Of a stretch of DNA of 8,524 bases, positions 1 to 6,293 are shown piece by piece; position 1 is the first letter of the stretch, and each line of letters begins with the position of its first letter. The notes beneath the pieces were generated by a model. That model worked only from the letters and a program-made list of their open reading frames with translations. It did no database searches and was not told the DNA's origin. A program made the translations under genes and the position numbers. The stretch comes from JASFBA01 sp034433695 (lineage in GTDB: Bacteria; Chloroflexota; Chloroflexia; DTKN01), in assembly GCA_034433695.1 (NCBI GenBank), contig DAOUAK010000170.1:1-8524 (forward strand), in the 5' to 3' direction.

Positions 1-354
1 GTTTGTTCCCCGGCTGTCTGCCCGGGCGACCTGCTGGCCGACCTGGGCAATCAAACAGAGGAGGCGGCCGGCGAGATCGAGCGCCTTCCGGAGGAGGAGC
101 AGGTCGAACCCCTGAAGCGCCTGGTGGACCTGACGACCCGCCAGCAGGAGGTCCTGCGTACTCTCCTGGAACGGGCTCCCGAAACGGCGCGGCCCGGTCT
201 GGAACGGGCGCTGGAGCGTTCCCGCCAGGGGCAGGAGCGGGCCCGGCAAAAACTGGAACGCCACGGCCAAAAACCCCATCCCGATCGTCCATCCGTTCCT
301 CCGGGGAGCGGACCGAGGCACACTCCCGGGCCGAAGTACCCTCCGTCCCCTTGA
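1..354 (+). CDS. C-terminal part of a charged helical protein, possibly DUF5667-like (5' end outside window)
   Basis: The frame is open from the first base and ends at TGA 352-354, so 117 C-terminal residues are visible and the start lies upstream. The middle (about residues 20-85) is rich in Glu, Arg, Leu and Gln and should be helical, possibly coiled-coil. The stretch around QQEVLRTLLERAPETARPGL resembles, from memory, the tail of Chloroflexota proteins annotated as DUF5667, in which a 'hqeVLe.vle.vPeqarpaie.A...s..G.e.A' pattern is common. The last 30 residues are Pro/Gly/Arg-rich and look disordered. Those proteins often carry an N-terminal signal or membrane segment, but that part is not visible here. 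The rho promoter starts only 30 bp after the stop, and no terminator is visible between. The family name is a recollection; that this is a real coding frame is fairly secure. Role unknown. Confidence 0.62.
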   Translation, partial: VCSPAVCPGDLLADLGNQTEEAAGEIERLPEEEQVEPLKRLVDLTTRQQEVLRTLLERAPETARPGLERALERSRQGQERARQKLERHGQKPHPDRPSVPPGSGPRHTPGPKYPPSP

Positions 355-383
355 AGCGAGGGGAGAAAGCGGAGACAGCGAAT

Positions 384-412
384 TTGACGAACGGAAGAAT
401 CTGTGGTATACT
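384..412 (+). promoter_or_regulatory. Sigma70-type promoter of rho
   Basis: The -35 box TTGACG (384-389) and the -10 box TATACT (407-412) are separated by exactly 17 nt. Each box matches the bacterial consensus at five of six positions. Transcription would start near 418-420, giving a leader of about 270 nt before the chosen rho start. No other promoter of this quality lies between here and rho. Confidence 0.78.
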
Positions 413-463
413 AATAATGCCAAAAGGTACTTCCGGCAGCACCCCTGGTGCGTCAGCACTTTG

Positions 464-524
464 CCCGAGGGTGAACCCTGTTCCGGGGTGAAGGTTGGGG
501 CTCAACCCAGGGTTTACCCGAGGG
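464..524 (+). promoter_or_regulatory. Candidate cis-regulatory RNA hairpin in the rho leader
   Basis: GGGTGAACCCTG (469-480) pairs with CAGGGTTTACCC (508-519) over 12 base pairs, including one G-U. Below this stem the sequence GA (467-468) faces GA (520-521), which could form tandem sheared G-A pairs. CCC 464-466 then pairs with GGG 522-524. Inside the apical region GGTTG 493-497 pairs with CAACC 503-507 around the loop GGGCT. The unpaired GGGGTG 485-490 is complementary to CACCCC 440-445 upstream, so a pseudoknot or an alternative fold is possible. I recognise no known riboswitch class. The structure is read by eye; function is inferred from its position between the rho promoter and start codon. 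Confidence 0.45.
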
Positions 525-671
525 AAATGAGTACACTACCCGTATGGATGGCCTTGGAGCCTCGCATCGCTATCTTTCCCAGACCTGAGCCGGAACCTGG
601 GTCGGGCGAATGGGTATTGGCCCGAATTGCAGCAGCCGGATGACAGCCCTTTCCGAGGGCGGTCTGCTGAT

Positions 672-676
672 GGAGG
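672..676 (+). promoter_or_regulatory. Ribosome binding site deciding the rho start
   Basis: GGAGG lies 11 nt before ATG 688. This is the best Shine-Dalgarno match among the in-frame starts at 610, 640, 670 and 688, although the spacing is slightly long. It overlaps the alternative ATG at 670. Confidence 0.55.
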
Positions 677-687
677 TTGAAACTGTG

Positions 688-1935
688 ATGAATATTGCCG
701 ATCTGGACAACATGACCCTGGCCGATCTACAGGAGATGGCCCGCGAAATGGGCATCTCCGGCTATAGTCGGCTCAAAAAGCAGGAACTGATCTTTCGTCT
801 CCTGGAGGCCCAGACGGAGCAGGCCGGCCAGATCTTTCGGGCCGGCGTGCTCGAGGTCGTGACCGAGGGCTTTGGTTTCATTCGGGGGCCACGTCTCCTG
901 CCCGGCACAGACGATGTCTACGTCTCCCAGTCGCAGGTTCGACGCTTCGGATTGCGCACCGGAGACCTGATCTCAGGCCGGGTGCGCCCGCCGAAAGAGG
1001 GAGAACGCTACTACAGCCTGCTCAAAGTGGAGGCCGTCAACGGGCTGGACCCCGAGGTGGCCCGTCACCGGCCCTTTTTCGACGACCTCACCCCGATTTT
1101 TCCCAACCAGCAACTGAAACTGGAGACCGACCCCCGCATCCTTTCCACCCGCCTCATCGACCTCATTGCTCCCATCGGCCGGGGGCAGCGCGGCCTCATT
1201 GTTTCGCCGCCCAAGGCCGGAAAAACCACCATCCTCAAGGCCATCGCCAACGGCATCACCACCAATTACAACGACATCGTCCTTATGGTGCTCCTGGTGG
1301 GCGAACGGCCGGAGGAGGTGACCGATATGCGCCGTTCGGTGCAGGGGGAGGTCATCAGTTCTACCTTCGACGAGCCGGTGGAAAATCATACCCGTGTAGC
1401 CGAGATGTGCCTGGAGCGGGCCAAACGCCTGGTGGAGTGCGGCGCCGATGTGGTCATCCTCCTCGACAGCATTACCCGCCTCACCCGGGCCTATAACCTG
1501 AGCGTCCCGCCCAGTGGACGTACCCTTTCCGGCGGTATTGATCCGGTAGCCCTCTACCCCCCCAAGCACTTTTTCGGTGCCGCCCGCAAGATCGAAAACG
1601 GCGGCAGTCTGACCATTATCGCTACCTGCCTTATCGAGACCGGGAGCCGCATGGACGACGTAATCTATGAGGAGTTCAAGGGCACCGGCAATATGGAACT
1701 GCACCTGGTGCGCAAACTGGCCGAACGCCGCATTTACCCGGCCATTGACGTGCAACGTTCCGGTACCCGTCGCGAGGAACTCCTCCTGGATCCGGAGACG
1801 CTGCGCAAAGTCTGGACGCTGCGCCGGATGCTGGACGTCCTGGGGCCGGACGAGGGCACCGAACTCCTCCTGACCCGCCTTTCCAAAACCAAGGACAACA
1901 AAGAGTTTCTGAATACCCTGAGCAAGAACCTGTAG
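688..1935 (+). CDS. rho: Transcription termination factor Rho
   Basis: Rho is a homohexameric ATP-dependent RNA helicase that ends transcription at rut sites and unlinks RNA polymerase from untranslated RNA. From ATG 688 the product is 415 residues, close to the 419 of E. coli. The order is standard: a helical Rho_N domain (about 1-45, MNIADLDNMTLADLQEMARE), a cold-shock-type RNA-binding domain (about 50-120, with VTEGFGFIRG), and the RecA-type ATPase (about 125-415). The Walker A PPKAGKTT is at residues 174-181, and the Walker B VVILLD ends at Asp260, followed by the SITRLTRAYN Q-loop. The R-loop/C-terminal signature (ETGSRMDDVIYEEFKGTGN) is intact. In-frame ATGs upstream (610, 640, 670) would add up to 26 residues, but ATG 688 gives the usual N-terminus and has GGAGG upstream. 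A strong promoter and long leader precede it; glnA follows after 102 bp. Confidence 0.97.
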   Translation: MNIADLDNMTLADLQEMAREMGISGYSRLKKQELIFRLLEAQTEQAGQIFRAGVLEVVTEGFGFIRGPRLLPGTDDVYVSQSQVRRFGLRTGDLISGRVRPPKEGERYYSLLKVEAVNGLDPEVARHRPFFDDLTPIFPNQQLKLETDPRILSTRLIDLIAPIGRGQRGLIVSPPKAGKTTILKAIANGITTNYNDIVLMVLLVGERPEEVTDMRRSVQGEVISSTFDEPVENHTRVAEMCLERAKRLVECGADVVILLDSITRLTRAYNLSVPPSGRTLSGGIDPVALYPPKHFFGAARKIENGGSLTIIATCLIETGSRMDDVIYEEFKGTGNMELHLVRKLAERRIYPAIDVQRSGTRREELLLDPETLRKVWTLRRMLDVLGPDEGTELLLTRLSKTKDNKEFLNTLSKNL

Positions 1936-1988
1936 ACACTCGAGAACAGTCCCCATAAGTTTCCTTGCACCCGGTGTTTGTGTCGTTA

Positions 1989-2025
1989 GGCCCAGGAGCG
2001 TGGGGCCAGAGGTGGATTTTTATCC
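1989..2025 (+). promoter_or_regulatory. Two small hairpins between rho and glnA (weak terminator or attenuator?)
   Basis: GGCCC 1989-1993 can pair with GGGCC 2003-2007. GGAT 2014-2017 can pair with ATCC 2022-2025 across a TTTT loop. The T-run (2017-2021) lies about 10 nt after the first stem, too far for a classical terminator. No good promoter is seen in the 102-bp gap: TTGCAC at 1965-1970 lacks a -10 partner. glnA may therefore depend partly on readthrough from rho. Low confidence in any function. Confidence 0.25.
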
Positions 2026-2037
2026 AGGAGGTAACCG

Positions 2038-3375
2038 ATGGAAGAACAGATCGAGGCGCTTCTGGAGAGGGTCCGAGCCGACGGTGTAGAGTTCATCAAC
2101 CTTCAGTTCAGCGACATCTTCGGCACGCTCAAAAGTGCCACCATTCCGGTCGACCGGTTGCGCGACTCCCTGGTCCAGGGCACCTGGTTCGACGGTTCCT
2201 CCATCCAGGGTTTTGCCCGCATCTGTGAAAGCGACATGTTCCTCCGGCCCGACCCGGCCACCTATAGTCTGGTGCCCTGGCGTCCTCAGCAGCCGGGGGA
2301 AGCCCGACTGATCTGCGATGTCTACCGCCCGGACGGCCGGCCTTTCGAGGGCGACCCCCGGTACATCCTCAAACGGGCGCTTTCACGGGCCCGGGAGATG
2401 GGCTTTATCTATAACGTGGGGCCAGAACTGGAATTCTTCCTCCTGGAACGGGAGGGCAATCACGTTGCCCTGACCCCCCATGACCCGGCCGGCTACTTTG
2501 ACCTGGGGCCTCGCGATCGGGCGCTGGATGTGCGCCGGGAGATTACCCGTGCTCTGGAGGCGATGGGACTTGAGGTAGAAATGGCCCACCACGAGTGCGC
2601 TCCTGGTCAACACGAGATCGACATCCGCTACAGCGAAGCCCTATCCGCCGCCGACCAGGCGCTCACCGTGCGCTATGCGGTCAAATCGGTGGCCCACCAG
2701 TGCGGCCTCCATGCGACCTTTATGCCCAAGCCGTTCTTCGGGGTGAACGGCTCGGGTATGCATACCCACCAGAGCCTTTTTGACCTGGAGGGGCGTAACG
2801 TCTTTTTCTCTCCTGACGAGCCCTACCACCTTTCTCCCCTGGCCCGCCACTTTATCGCCGGCCAACTTGTCCATGCCCGGGCCATGTGTGCAGCACTCAG
2901 TCCCACGGTGAATTCCTACAAACGCCTGACCCCGGGTTACGAGGCACCCGTCTACATCTGCTGGGGACAGATCAACCGCTCGGCCCTGATCCGCGTCCCC
3001 GGTTATTCCCCTGGACGGGAGCAATCGGTGCGGGTGGAACTGCGTTGCCCCGACCCCAGTTGTAACCCGTATCTAGCCTTTGCCGTGATGCTGCATGCCG
3101 GCTTGGACGGCATCGAGCACGGCCTGGAGCCGCCCGATCCAGTGGAGGAGAACGTCTACGGCTTCGACGACGTTCATCTGGCCGAACGCTCCATCGGTGT
3201 CCTGCCGGGGTCGCTGGGCGAGGCCCTTAAGGAGATGGAACGTAGTCCGCTGATGCGCCAGGCCCTTGGAGAACATGCCTTCTCCTACTACCTCCTGGCC
3301 AAGGCCAAAGAATGGGATGCCTTCCGCATTGCCGTGACCGACTGGGAGGTGCAGCGCTACCTGGAAGTCCTCTGA
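2038..3375 (+). CDS. glnA: Glutamine synthetase, type I (alpha subtype)
   Basis: This enzyme makes glutamine from glutamate, ammonia and ATP, the main ammonium-assimilation step, and works as a cytoplasmic dodecamer. The ATG is preceded by AGGAGGT (2026-2032) at 5 nt. The 445 residues match the alpha subtype (B. subtilis about 444); the longer adenylylated beta subtype has about 470. Visible are the N-terminal beta-grasp domain with the Asp52-Gly-Ser-Ser loop; metal/substrate ligands in PELEFF (Glu130, Glu132) and HHECAPGQHE (Glu186, Glu193); the ATP-binding signature KPFFGVNGSGMHTHQS (Lys231, His242); the flap Glu302 in YEAPVY; and the C-terminal RVELRCPDPSCNPYLAFA motif. All catalytic blocks look intact. 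Class-beta adenylylation is unlikely because of the length. It lies directly after rho and before a hairpin at 3386-3406. Confidence 0.97.
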   Translation: MEEQIEALLERVRADGVEFINLQFSDIFGTLKSATIPVDRLRDSLVQGTWFDGSSIQGFARICESDMFLRPDPATYSLVPWRPQQPGEARLICDVYRPDGRPFEGDPRYILKRALSRAREMGFIYNVGPELEFFLLEREGNHVALTPHDPAGYFDLGPRDRALDVRREITRALEAMGLEVEMAHHECAPGQHEIDIRYSEALSAADQALTVRYAVKSVAHQCGLHATFMPKPFFGVNGSGMHTHQSLFDLEGRNVFFSPDEPYHLSPLARHFIAGQLVHARAMCAALSPTVNSYKRLTPGYEAPVYICWGQINRSALIRVPGYSPGREQSVRVELRCPDPSCNPYLAFAVMLHAGLDGIEHGLEPPDPVEENVYGFDDVHLAERSIGVLPGSLGEALKEMERSPLMRQALGEHAFSYYLLAKAKEWDAFRIAVTDWEVQRYLEVL

Positions 3376-3385
3376 GGCGTCCGGA

Positions 3386-3417
3386 ACAGGCACATCCGGG
3401 GCCTGTGTTTCCCCTTT
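3386..3417 (+). terminator. Probable terminator after glnA
   Basis: ACAGGC 3386-3391 pairs with GCCTGT 3401-3406 around a 9-nt loop, followed by the pyrimidine-rich TTTCCCCTTTT starting at 3408. It starts about 10 bp after the glnA stop codon, between convergent genes. The stem is short and the T-run is interrupted by four Cs, so efficiency is uncertain. Confidence 0.5.
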
Positions 3418-3418
3418 T

Positions 3419-3440
3419 GGAGGCGCATTTTAGCACCTCC
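3419..3440. repeat. Inverted repeat between convergent glnA and peptidase genes
   Basis: GGAGG 3419-3423 and CCTCC 3436-3440 face each other across 12 nt, with an extra GC/GC pairing inside after one mismatch. No T-run follows on either strand, so it is not a textbook terminator. It could still act as a 3'-end stabilising hairpin for the leftward peptidase transcript, which ends at 3464. Confidence 0.3.
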
Positions 3441-3463
3441 TGCGGGACCGGGTTCGACGATAC

Positions 3464-5215
3464 TCAGGGGAGGGCAAAGAGGCGCTGGAGGAGTTGCCGC
3501 GTCTCCCAGAGGGTCAGCCACTTCCCCAGGTAGTGTCCGTTCAGGTACAGTTCCAGGTGCAGGTGGACGCCGCCCTGGTTTCCGGCAGCGCCATCTTCCG
3601 TCCCCGAGTTCCCGGCGTAGCCGATGATCTGTCCTCTCTCGACCCATTGGCCGACGGCAACCCCCTCCGCGATGCGTGCCAGGTGTACGTAATGCGTTAC
3701 CAGGCCGTTTCCGTGGTCCACCCAGACCTGTCGGCCGCGGAAGCGGTCTTCGATCTCCGGCGGAGTATCGTGCTGGGCCGTACATTGGGCTACCAGTTCC
3801 CTCCATTCGGCCGGGGTCATCTCCCGGTATGCGGTGTCGGCCCGGACGATACGGCCCTCGGCGACGGCCCGGACGGGGGTCCCATAGGGGATGTCCACCC
3901 CCATCGTACCCCCGTACATATCCAGGCCGTGGTGAATGCCGTAGCGGTAGACGCGGGGGGCACCGGGTAGGAGGGAATCGCGCTCCGGGAGGTAGCGGAC
4001 GTTGGAGATGGGGGAAGTCAGGCTGAAGGGCAGGGACCAGTTCGGGAGGTAGTCCGGTCGGTCCCTTGGGGGAGGACCTTCTCCTCCGCTTATGGTGTAC
4101 ACCTGGCCTGTGCCCGGGTAGAGGATCAGGGCATCGGGGACGGCGATATAGAGTCGGCCGCCGGTGGCATAGACGGCCCGCATTTCCAGGTCTTTTGTTT
4201 CCAGGGTTTGCAATACTTGGCCGCTGCCCCGTTCCAGGACCCGCAGGCGGTGGCCGCCCCGGTCAATGACGTAAAGAGGGCCCTTCGGGTCCAGGTAAAG
4301 TCCAACCGGATTTTCCCAGGAGAGGCCGGAGGCAAAATCGGGGTCACGCTTCGGGCCGGTGCCGTGGAAGCGTACCAGGCCGGCCGGGGCCTTGCGCCCC
4401 TCGTGCAGGAGGACGTATACATCCCCGTCCACTCCCAGATCCGTCCCCCGGCTGATGTCCAGGTCCTTGCCCAGCCGGCCGGCAGGCGATTCTCCTCCGG
4501 GGAGATATCCTTCCCCCCGCTGTTCGTCCGGCGGATAGCGCCAGATTTGGCTATAGGCGACGTCCAGGAAGTAAAGGTGTTCTCCATAGGAGGCGACGGC
4601 GCAAAAGGTTGGATTGGGGGCACTACGGCGCTGGTCTATGGGACGGACCACGCTCCAGAGGGATCTTTCGGGGTCGTAGCGGTAGAGGTCGCCGCGTTTG
4701 TCCAGGAGGAGGAGGTTCCGGCCATCTTGAGTCCGGGTCAGGTGGACAAGTTCCCCCACCGGCAGGCCCTCGATACGTCCGTCGGGGGGAAAGAGGCGGC
4801 CGGCCGGTTTGCCTGCCTGGAGCGGCAGAGCCACCACTTCCCCGGCATCGAGGAGGTAGGCCGTATCGCTCAGGACGACCAGGTCAAGAGGGTGGACGAC
4901 GGAGCCGGGAGCCCAGGCATAGCGGTCGGTGTTCTCCGGGCGGAGGGTATCCTGGGCCGGTGTAGGGGTGGGTGTGGCCGTCTCCTGGGGCGTGGAAGTG
5001 GGGCTAGGGGAAGGGAGGGGGGTGGAGGTCGGGGTGGCACTGGGTGGGGGCAGCGTGGGTGTAGGGGAGGGGAGGATGAGGGTGGCGGGGATGGTGGGCA
5101 GGACCGGCGGGCCCAGCAGGCGGCTGCTACTCCAGAGGAGTGCGGCTATGATCAGGGTCGTGGCCAGGATAGGGAAAATGGCCCACAACAGGCGTCGCCT
5201 TTTGGGAATGACCAC
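3464..5215 (-). CDS. Membrane-anchored M23 (LytM-type) metallopeptidase with a propeller-like middle domain
   Basis: Predicted zinc endopeptidase or regulator acting on peptidoglycan outside the membrane. The 583-residue product has a basic N-terminus (KRRR), one transmembrane segment or uncleaved signal (about 9-29), a Pro/Thr/Ser-rich linker (about 36-92), a beta-rich region of NHL/propeller character (about 95-400; for example ENPVGLYLDPKGPLYVIDRG), and a C-terminal M23 domain (about 415-570). Peptidase ligands are present: His428-x3-Asp432 (HHGLD), His511 in HYVHL and His551-Leu-His553, so it should be active. Start is GTG 5213-5215 with AGAGG 7 nt upstream. A perfect palindrome (5229-5242) sits just before it, and I see no clear promoter of its own; it follows the MNT-HEPN genes in the same direction. 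It converges with glnA. The M23 call is firm; the middle-domain fold is inferred from repeat texture. Confidence 0.88.
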   Translation of the reverse strand: MVIPKRRRLLWAIFPILATTLIIAALLWSSSRLLGPPVLPTIPATLILPSPTPTLPPPSATPTSTPLPSPSPTSTPQETATPTPTPAQDTLRPENTDRYAWAPGSVVHPLDLVVLSDTAYLLDAGEVVALPLQAGKPAGRLFPPDGRIEGLPVGELVHLTRTQDGRNLLLLDKRGDLYRYDPERSLWSVVRPIDQRRSAPNPTFCAVASYGEHLYFLDVAYSQIWRYPPDEQRGEGYLPGGESPAGRLGKDLDISRGTDLGVDGDVYVLLHEGRKAPAGLVRFHGTGPKRDPDFASGLSWENPVGLYLDPKGPLYVIDRGGHRLRVLERGSGQVLQTLETKDLEMRAVYATGGRLYIAVPDALILYPGTGQVYTISGGEGPPPRDRPDYLPNWSLPFSLTSPISNVRYLPERDSLLPGAPRVYRYGIHHGLDMYGGTMGVDIPYGTPVRAVAEGRIVRADTAYREMTPAEWRELVAQCTAQHDTPPEIEDRFRGRQVWVDHGNGLVTHYVHLARIAEGVAVGQWVERGQIIGYAGNSGTEDGAAGNQGGVHLHLELYLNGHYLGKWLTLWETRQLLQRLFALP

Positions 5216-5228
5216 GGCTGAACCTCTT

Positions 5229-5242
5229 TTCGGCCGGCCGAA
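5229..5242. repeat. Perfect 14-bp palindrome upstream of the M23 peptidase start
   Basis: TTCGGCCGGCCGAA is fully self-complementary. It ends 13 bp upstream of the GTG start and borders the AGAGG ribosome binding site on the leftward mRNA. As RNA it could fold TTCGG/CCGAA around CCGG; as DNA it could be an operator. GGCCGG is common in this genome segment, so chance cannot be excluded. Confidence 0.4.
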
Positions 5243-5257
5243 TGTTGTTCACAAACT

Positions 5258-5286
5258 TTGACAACCTGAGGTAGGGGGCGTATTAC
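5258..5286 (+). promoter_or_regulatory. Rightward promoter with no obvious gene (antisense to HEPN/MNT)
   Basis: A perfect -35 box TTGACA (5258-5263) is followed after exactly 17 nt by TATTAC (5281-5286, four of six consensus positions). Transcription would start near 5293 and run into the 3' end of the HEPN gene on the opposite strand. No + strand gene appears until tRNA-Pro at 6481. The -35 lies within an imperfect dyad (GTTGT 5244-5248, ACAAC 5261-5265). It may drive an antisense or small RNA, or be the relic promoter of a lost gene. Confidence 0.5.
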
Positions 5287-5348
5287 CCGGGGCGGTGTCC
5301 GTCGCGTGATTCAGGCCGAACATCAAACGGTTCCCCTCTTGGTAGATC

Positions 5349-5780
5349 TCAACCCACCTCTGGACCGGTTTCGGCAGCAAAACCAATCTCGGGTGGTAAG
5401 AAACCAAGGACCAGATGCCAGATTTTCTTTGCCGTTCTCAATGCCTCTGCTGCTTCCTCCCATGGCACATTCATGAGCGCACCAGGATACCGCACTTCTA
5501 CTGCATAAGGCGCTAGAATCTCGGCCTCATCTCGTATGGAGGCAAATTTTGACTCTTCTGCTTCACACAGATCCAGAAGATAGGTCAAGCTGTGCACCTT
5601 TTCAAAGGGAACGGTCTTCCAGACCAGGAAGGCTTTGAGTGCCTTTTCAACTGCCTGCTGAGAATGAAAGGCCACCATATCGGTGAGGTCAGGGGCATAT
5701 TCCAATAGAATTTGTGCTGAGCGCAGGTCATTTTCGGCTTTTTGCAGCCATTCTTTCACTTCAGTCATCCTGGAATTCAT
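5349..5780 (-). CDS. HEPN domain protein, likely toxin partner of the adjacent MNT
   Basis: HEPN proteins are small four-helix bundles. Many are RNases and act as toxins paired with minimal nucleotidyltransferases. This one has 143 residues, about the usual length, with the PF05168-type features WLQKAENDLRSAQ (11-23), FHSQQAVEKALKAF (38-51), VHSL and VRYPGA. The classical HEPN RNase signature Rx4-6H is not at its usual place; a formal R-x6-H match (Arg115, His122) lies in the last helix. The tail after residue 125 is Pro/Gly-rich. ATG 5778-5780 has AAGGTG upstream and lies 20 nt inside the MNT gene; ATG 5768 (fifth codon) is an alternative, overlapping by 8 nt. Tight overlap implies translational coupling. 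The gene is AT-richer than its neighbours. A substrate-binding partner of the nucleotidyltransferase, as proposed for HI0074, is the alternative role. Confidence 0.85.
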   Translation of the reverse strand: MNSRMTEVKEWLQKAENDLRSAQILLEYAPDLTDMVAFHSQQAVEKALKAFLVWKTVPFEKVHSLTYLLDLCEAEESKFASIRDEAEILAPYAVEVRYPGALMNVPWEEAAEALRTAKKIWHLVLGFLPPEIGFAAETGPEVG

Positions 5781-6093
5781 AGATCACCTTGCCCTTTTCT
5801 TTCACCACCCTCTCAATGGAACTCAGCCATTGGGCACGATACTCAAACTCTGCTCGGGTGTCCACCTTGATCTCAATCGGCAAGAAAAGCCCGCGCAAGG
5901 TGCGATAAGCGGCAGCCGCGCGCTTATGGGGTGGCAGCGGCGAATCACGAACCACAACGAGCAGGTCTACATCGCTATCTTGATGGGGATGCCCATAAGC
6001 ATGTGAACCATAAAGGTAGATCACTTCTGGCTGCAATGCCTCTGTAAGCCGTCGGACAACCTCATTTAACTGTTGATGGCTTATGGTCTTCAT
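5761..6093 (-). CDS. Minimal nucleotidyltransferase (MNT), likely antitoxin of the HEPN protein
   Basis: MNT proteins transfer a nucleotide; in MntA/HepT systems the MNT AMPylates and silences the HEPN toxin. The 110 residues carry the family hallmark GS-x10-D-x-D: Gly29-Ser30, Asp41, Asp43 within YLYGSHAYGHPHQDSDVDLLVVV. The third acidic position, in the strand FLPIEIKVDTRAEFE, appears to be Glu74 where Asp is common, with Asp78 as the other candidate. ATG 6091-6093 has only a weak ribosome binding site (GATGAG at distance). A promoter TTGCTA-16-TATAAT lies about 85-110 bp upstream. It is first in the operon, with the HEPN gene overlapping its 3' end, the typical antitoxin-first order. Codon use and GC content are lower than in the flanking genes, suggesting transfer. 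A toxin-antitoxin role is inferred from family and arrangement. Confidence 0.88.
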   Translation of the reverse strand: MKTISHQQLNEVVRRLTEALQPEVIYLYGSHAYGHPHQDSDVDLLVVVRDSPLPPHKRAAAAYRTLRGLFLPIEIKVDTRAEFEYRAQWLSSIERVVKEKGKVIYEFQDD

Positions 6094-6175
6094 GATTCAT
6101 CGCTCATCTCACAATCTACAAATGATGGCCTCAAGCCGATTGCCTCGGCCCTCCCCCGTGCTCCAAGTTTTCCCA

Positions 6176-6203
6176 ATTATACATCGAAATAGCGAGATAG
6201 CAA
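6176..6203 (-). promoter_or_regulatory. Promoter of the MNT-HEPN operon
   Basis: On the minus strand TTGCTA (6203-6198; four of six) and a perfect TATAAT (6181-6176) are 16 nt apart. The start point would be near 6169, giving a leader of about 75 nt before the MNT start at 6093. It is the only good leftward promoter seen upstream of the operon. Confidence 0.6.
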
Positions 6204-6293
6204 CCGGCCTATCTTTAACAACCCGAAGTAGCGGGTATGGTTCCCTCTATGGATTAAGGGTATGTGCCAATACCATTGTCCTGGAGGTGGATC

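Larger units (their letters stand above)
355..687 (+). other. Gene-free stretch: promoter and long structured 5' leader of rho
   Basis: No convincing gene lies here. After the promoter, the transcribed leader (about 419-687) can form several hairpins: GCACC 439-443 with GGTGC 447-451; the large element at 464-524 (separate entry); CCCAG 578-582 with CTGGG 597-601; TCGGGC 602-607 with GCCCGA 620-625; and GCCCT 646-650 with AGGGC 656-660. The stretch at 531-600 between them is pyrimidine-rich and poorly structured, as expected of a Rho-loading site. The frames starting with ATG at 417 or TTG at 461 lack ribosome binding sites and family resemblance, and I do not call them genes. A leader of this length before rho fits autoregulation, which is known for E. 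coli rho; that this applies here is inference. Confidence 0.5.

Noticed and set aside
3..491. + strand frame of 162 codons across the left edge and rho promoter
   Set aside because: It overlaps the charged helical protein in another frame and runs through the promoter. The product is low-complexity Pro/Gly/Arg sequence.
973..1956. Long open frame on the minus strand opposite rho (327 codons)
   Set aside because: It is fully antisense to the unmistakable rho gene. Its protein shows no family motif, and long mirror frames are expected in GC-rich genes.
1936..2037. Known glnA-type or other riboswitch upstream of glnA
   Set aside because: I see no conserved core of a known glutamine riboswitch in the 102-bp gap, only two small hairpins.
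4971..5100. Short-period tandem repeat in the GGGTGTGG/GGAGG-rich stretch
   Set aside because: It encodes the Pro/Thr/Ser linker of the peptidase on the minus strand; the periodicity comes from repeated CCC/ACC-type codons, not from a CRISPR or separate repeat.
4208..5221. Long + strand frame opposite the M23 peptidase (337 codons)
   Set aside because: The product is Gly/Arg-rich low-complexity sequence mirroring the peptidase linker and propeller region, with no domain. The minus-strand gene has intact catalytic motifs.
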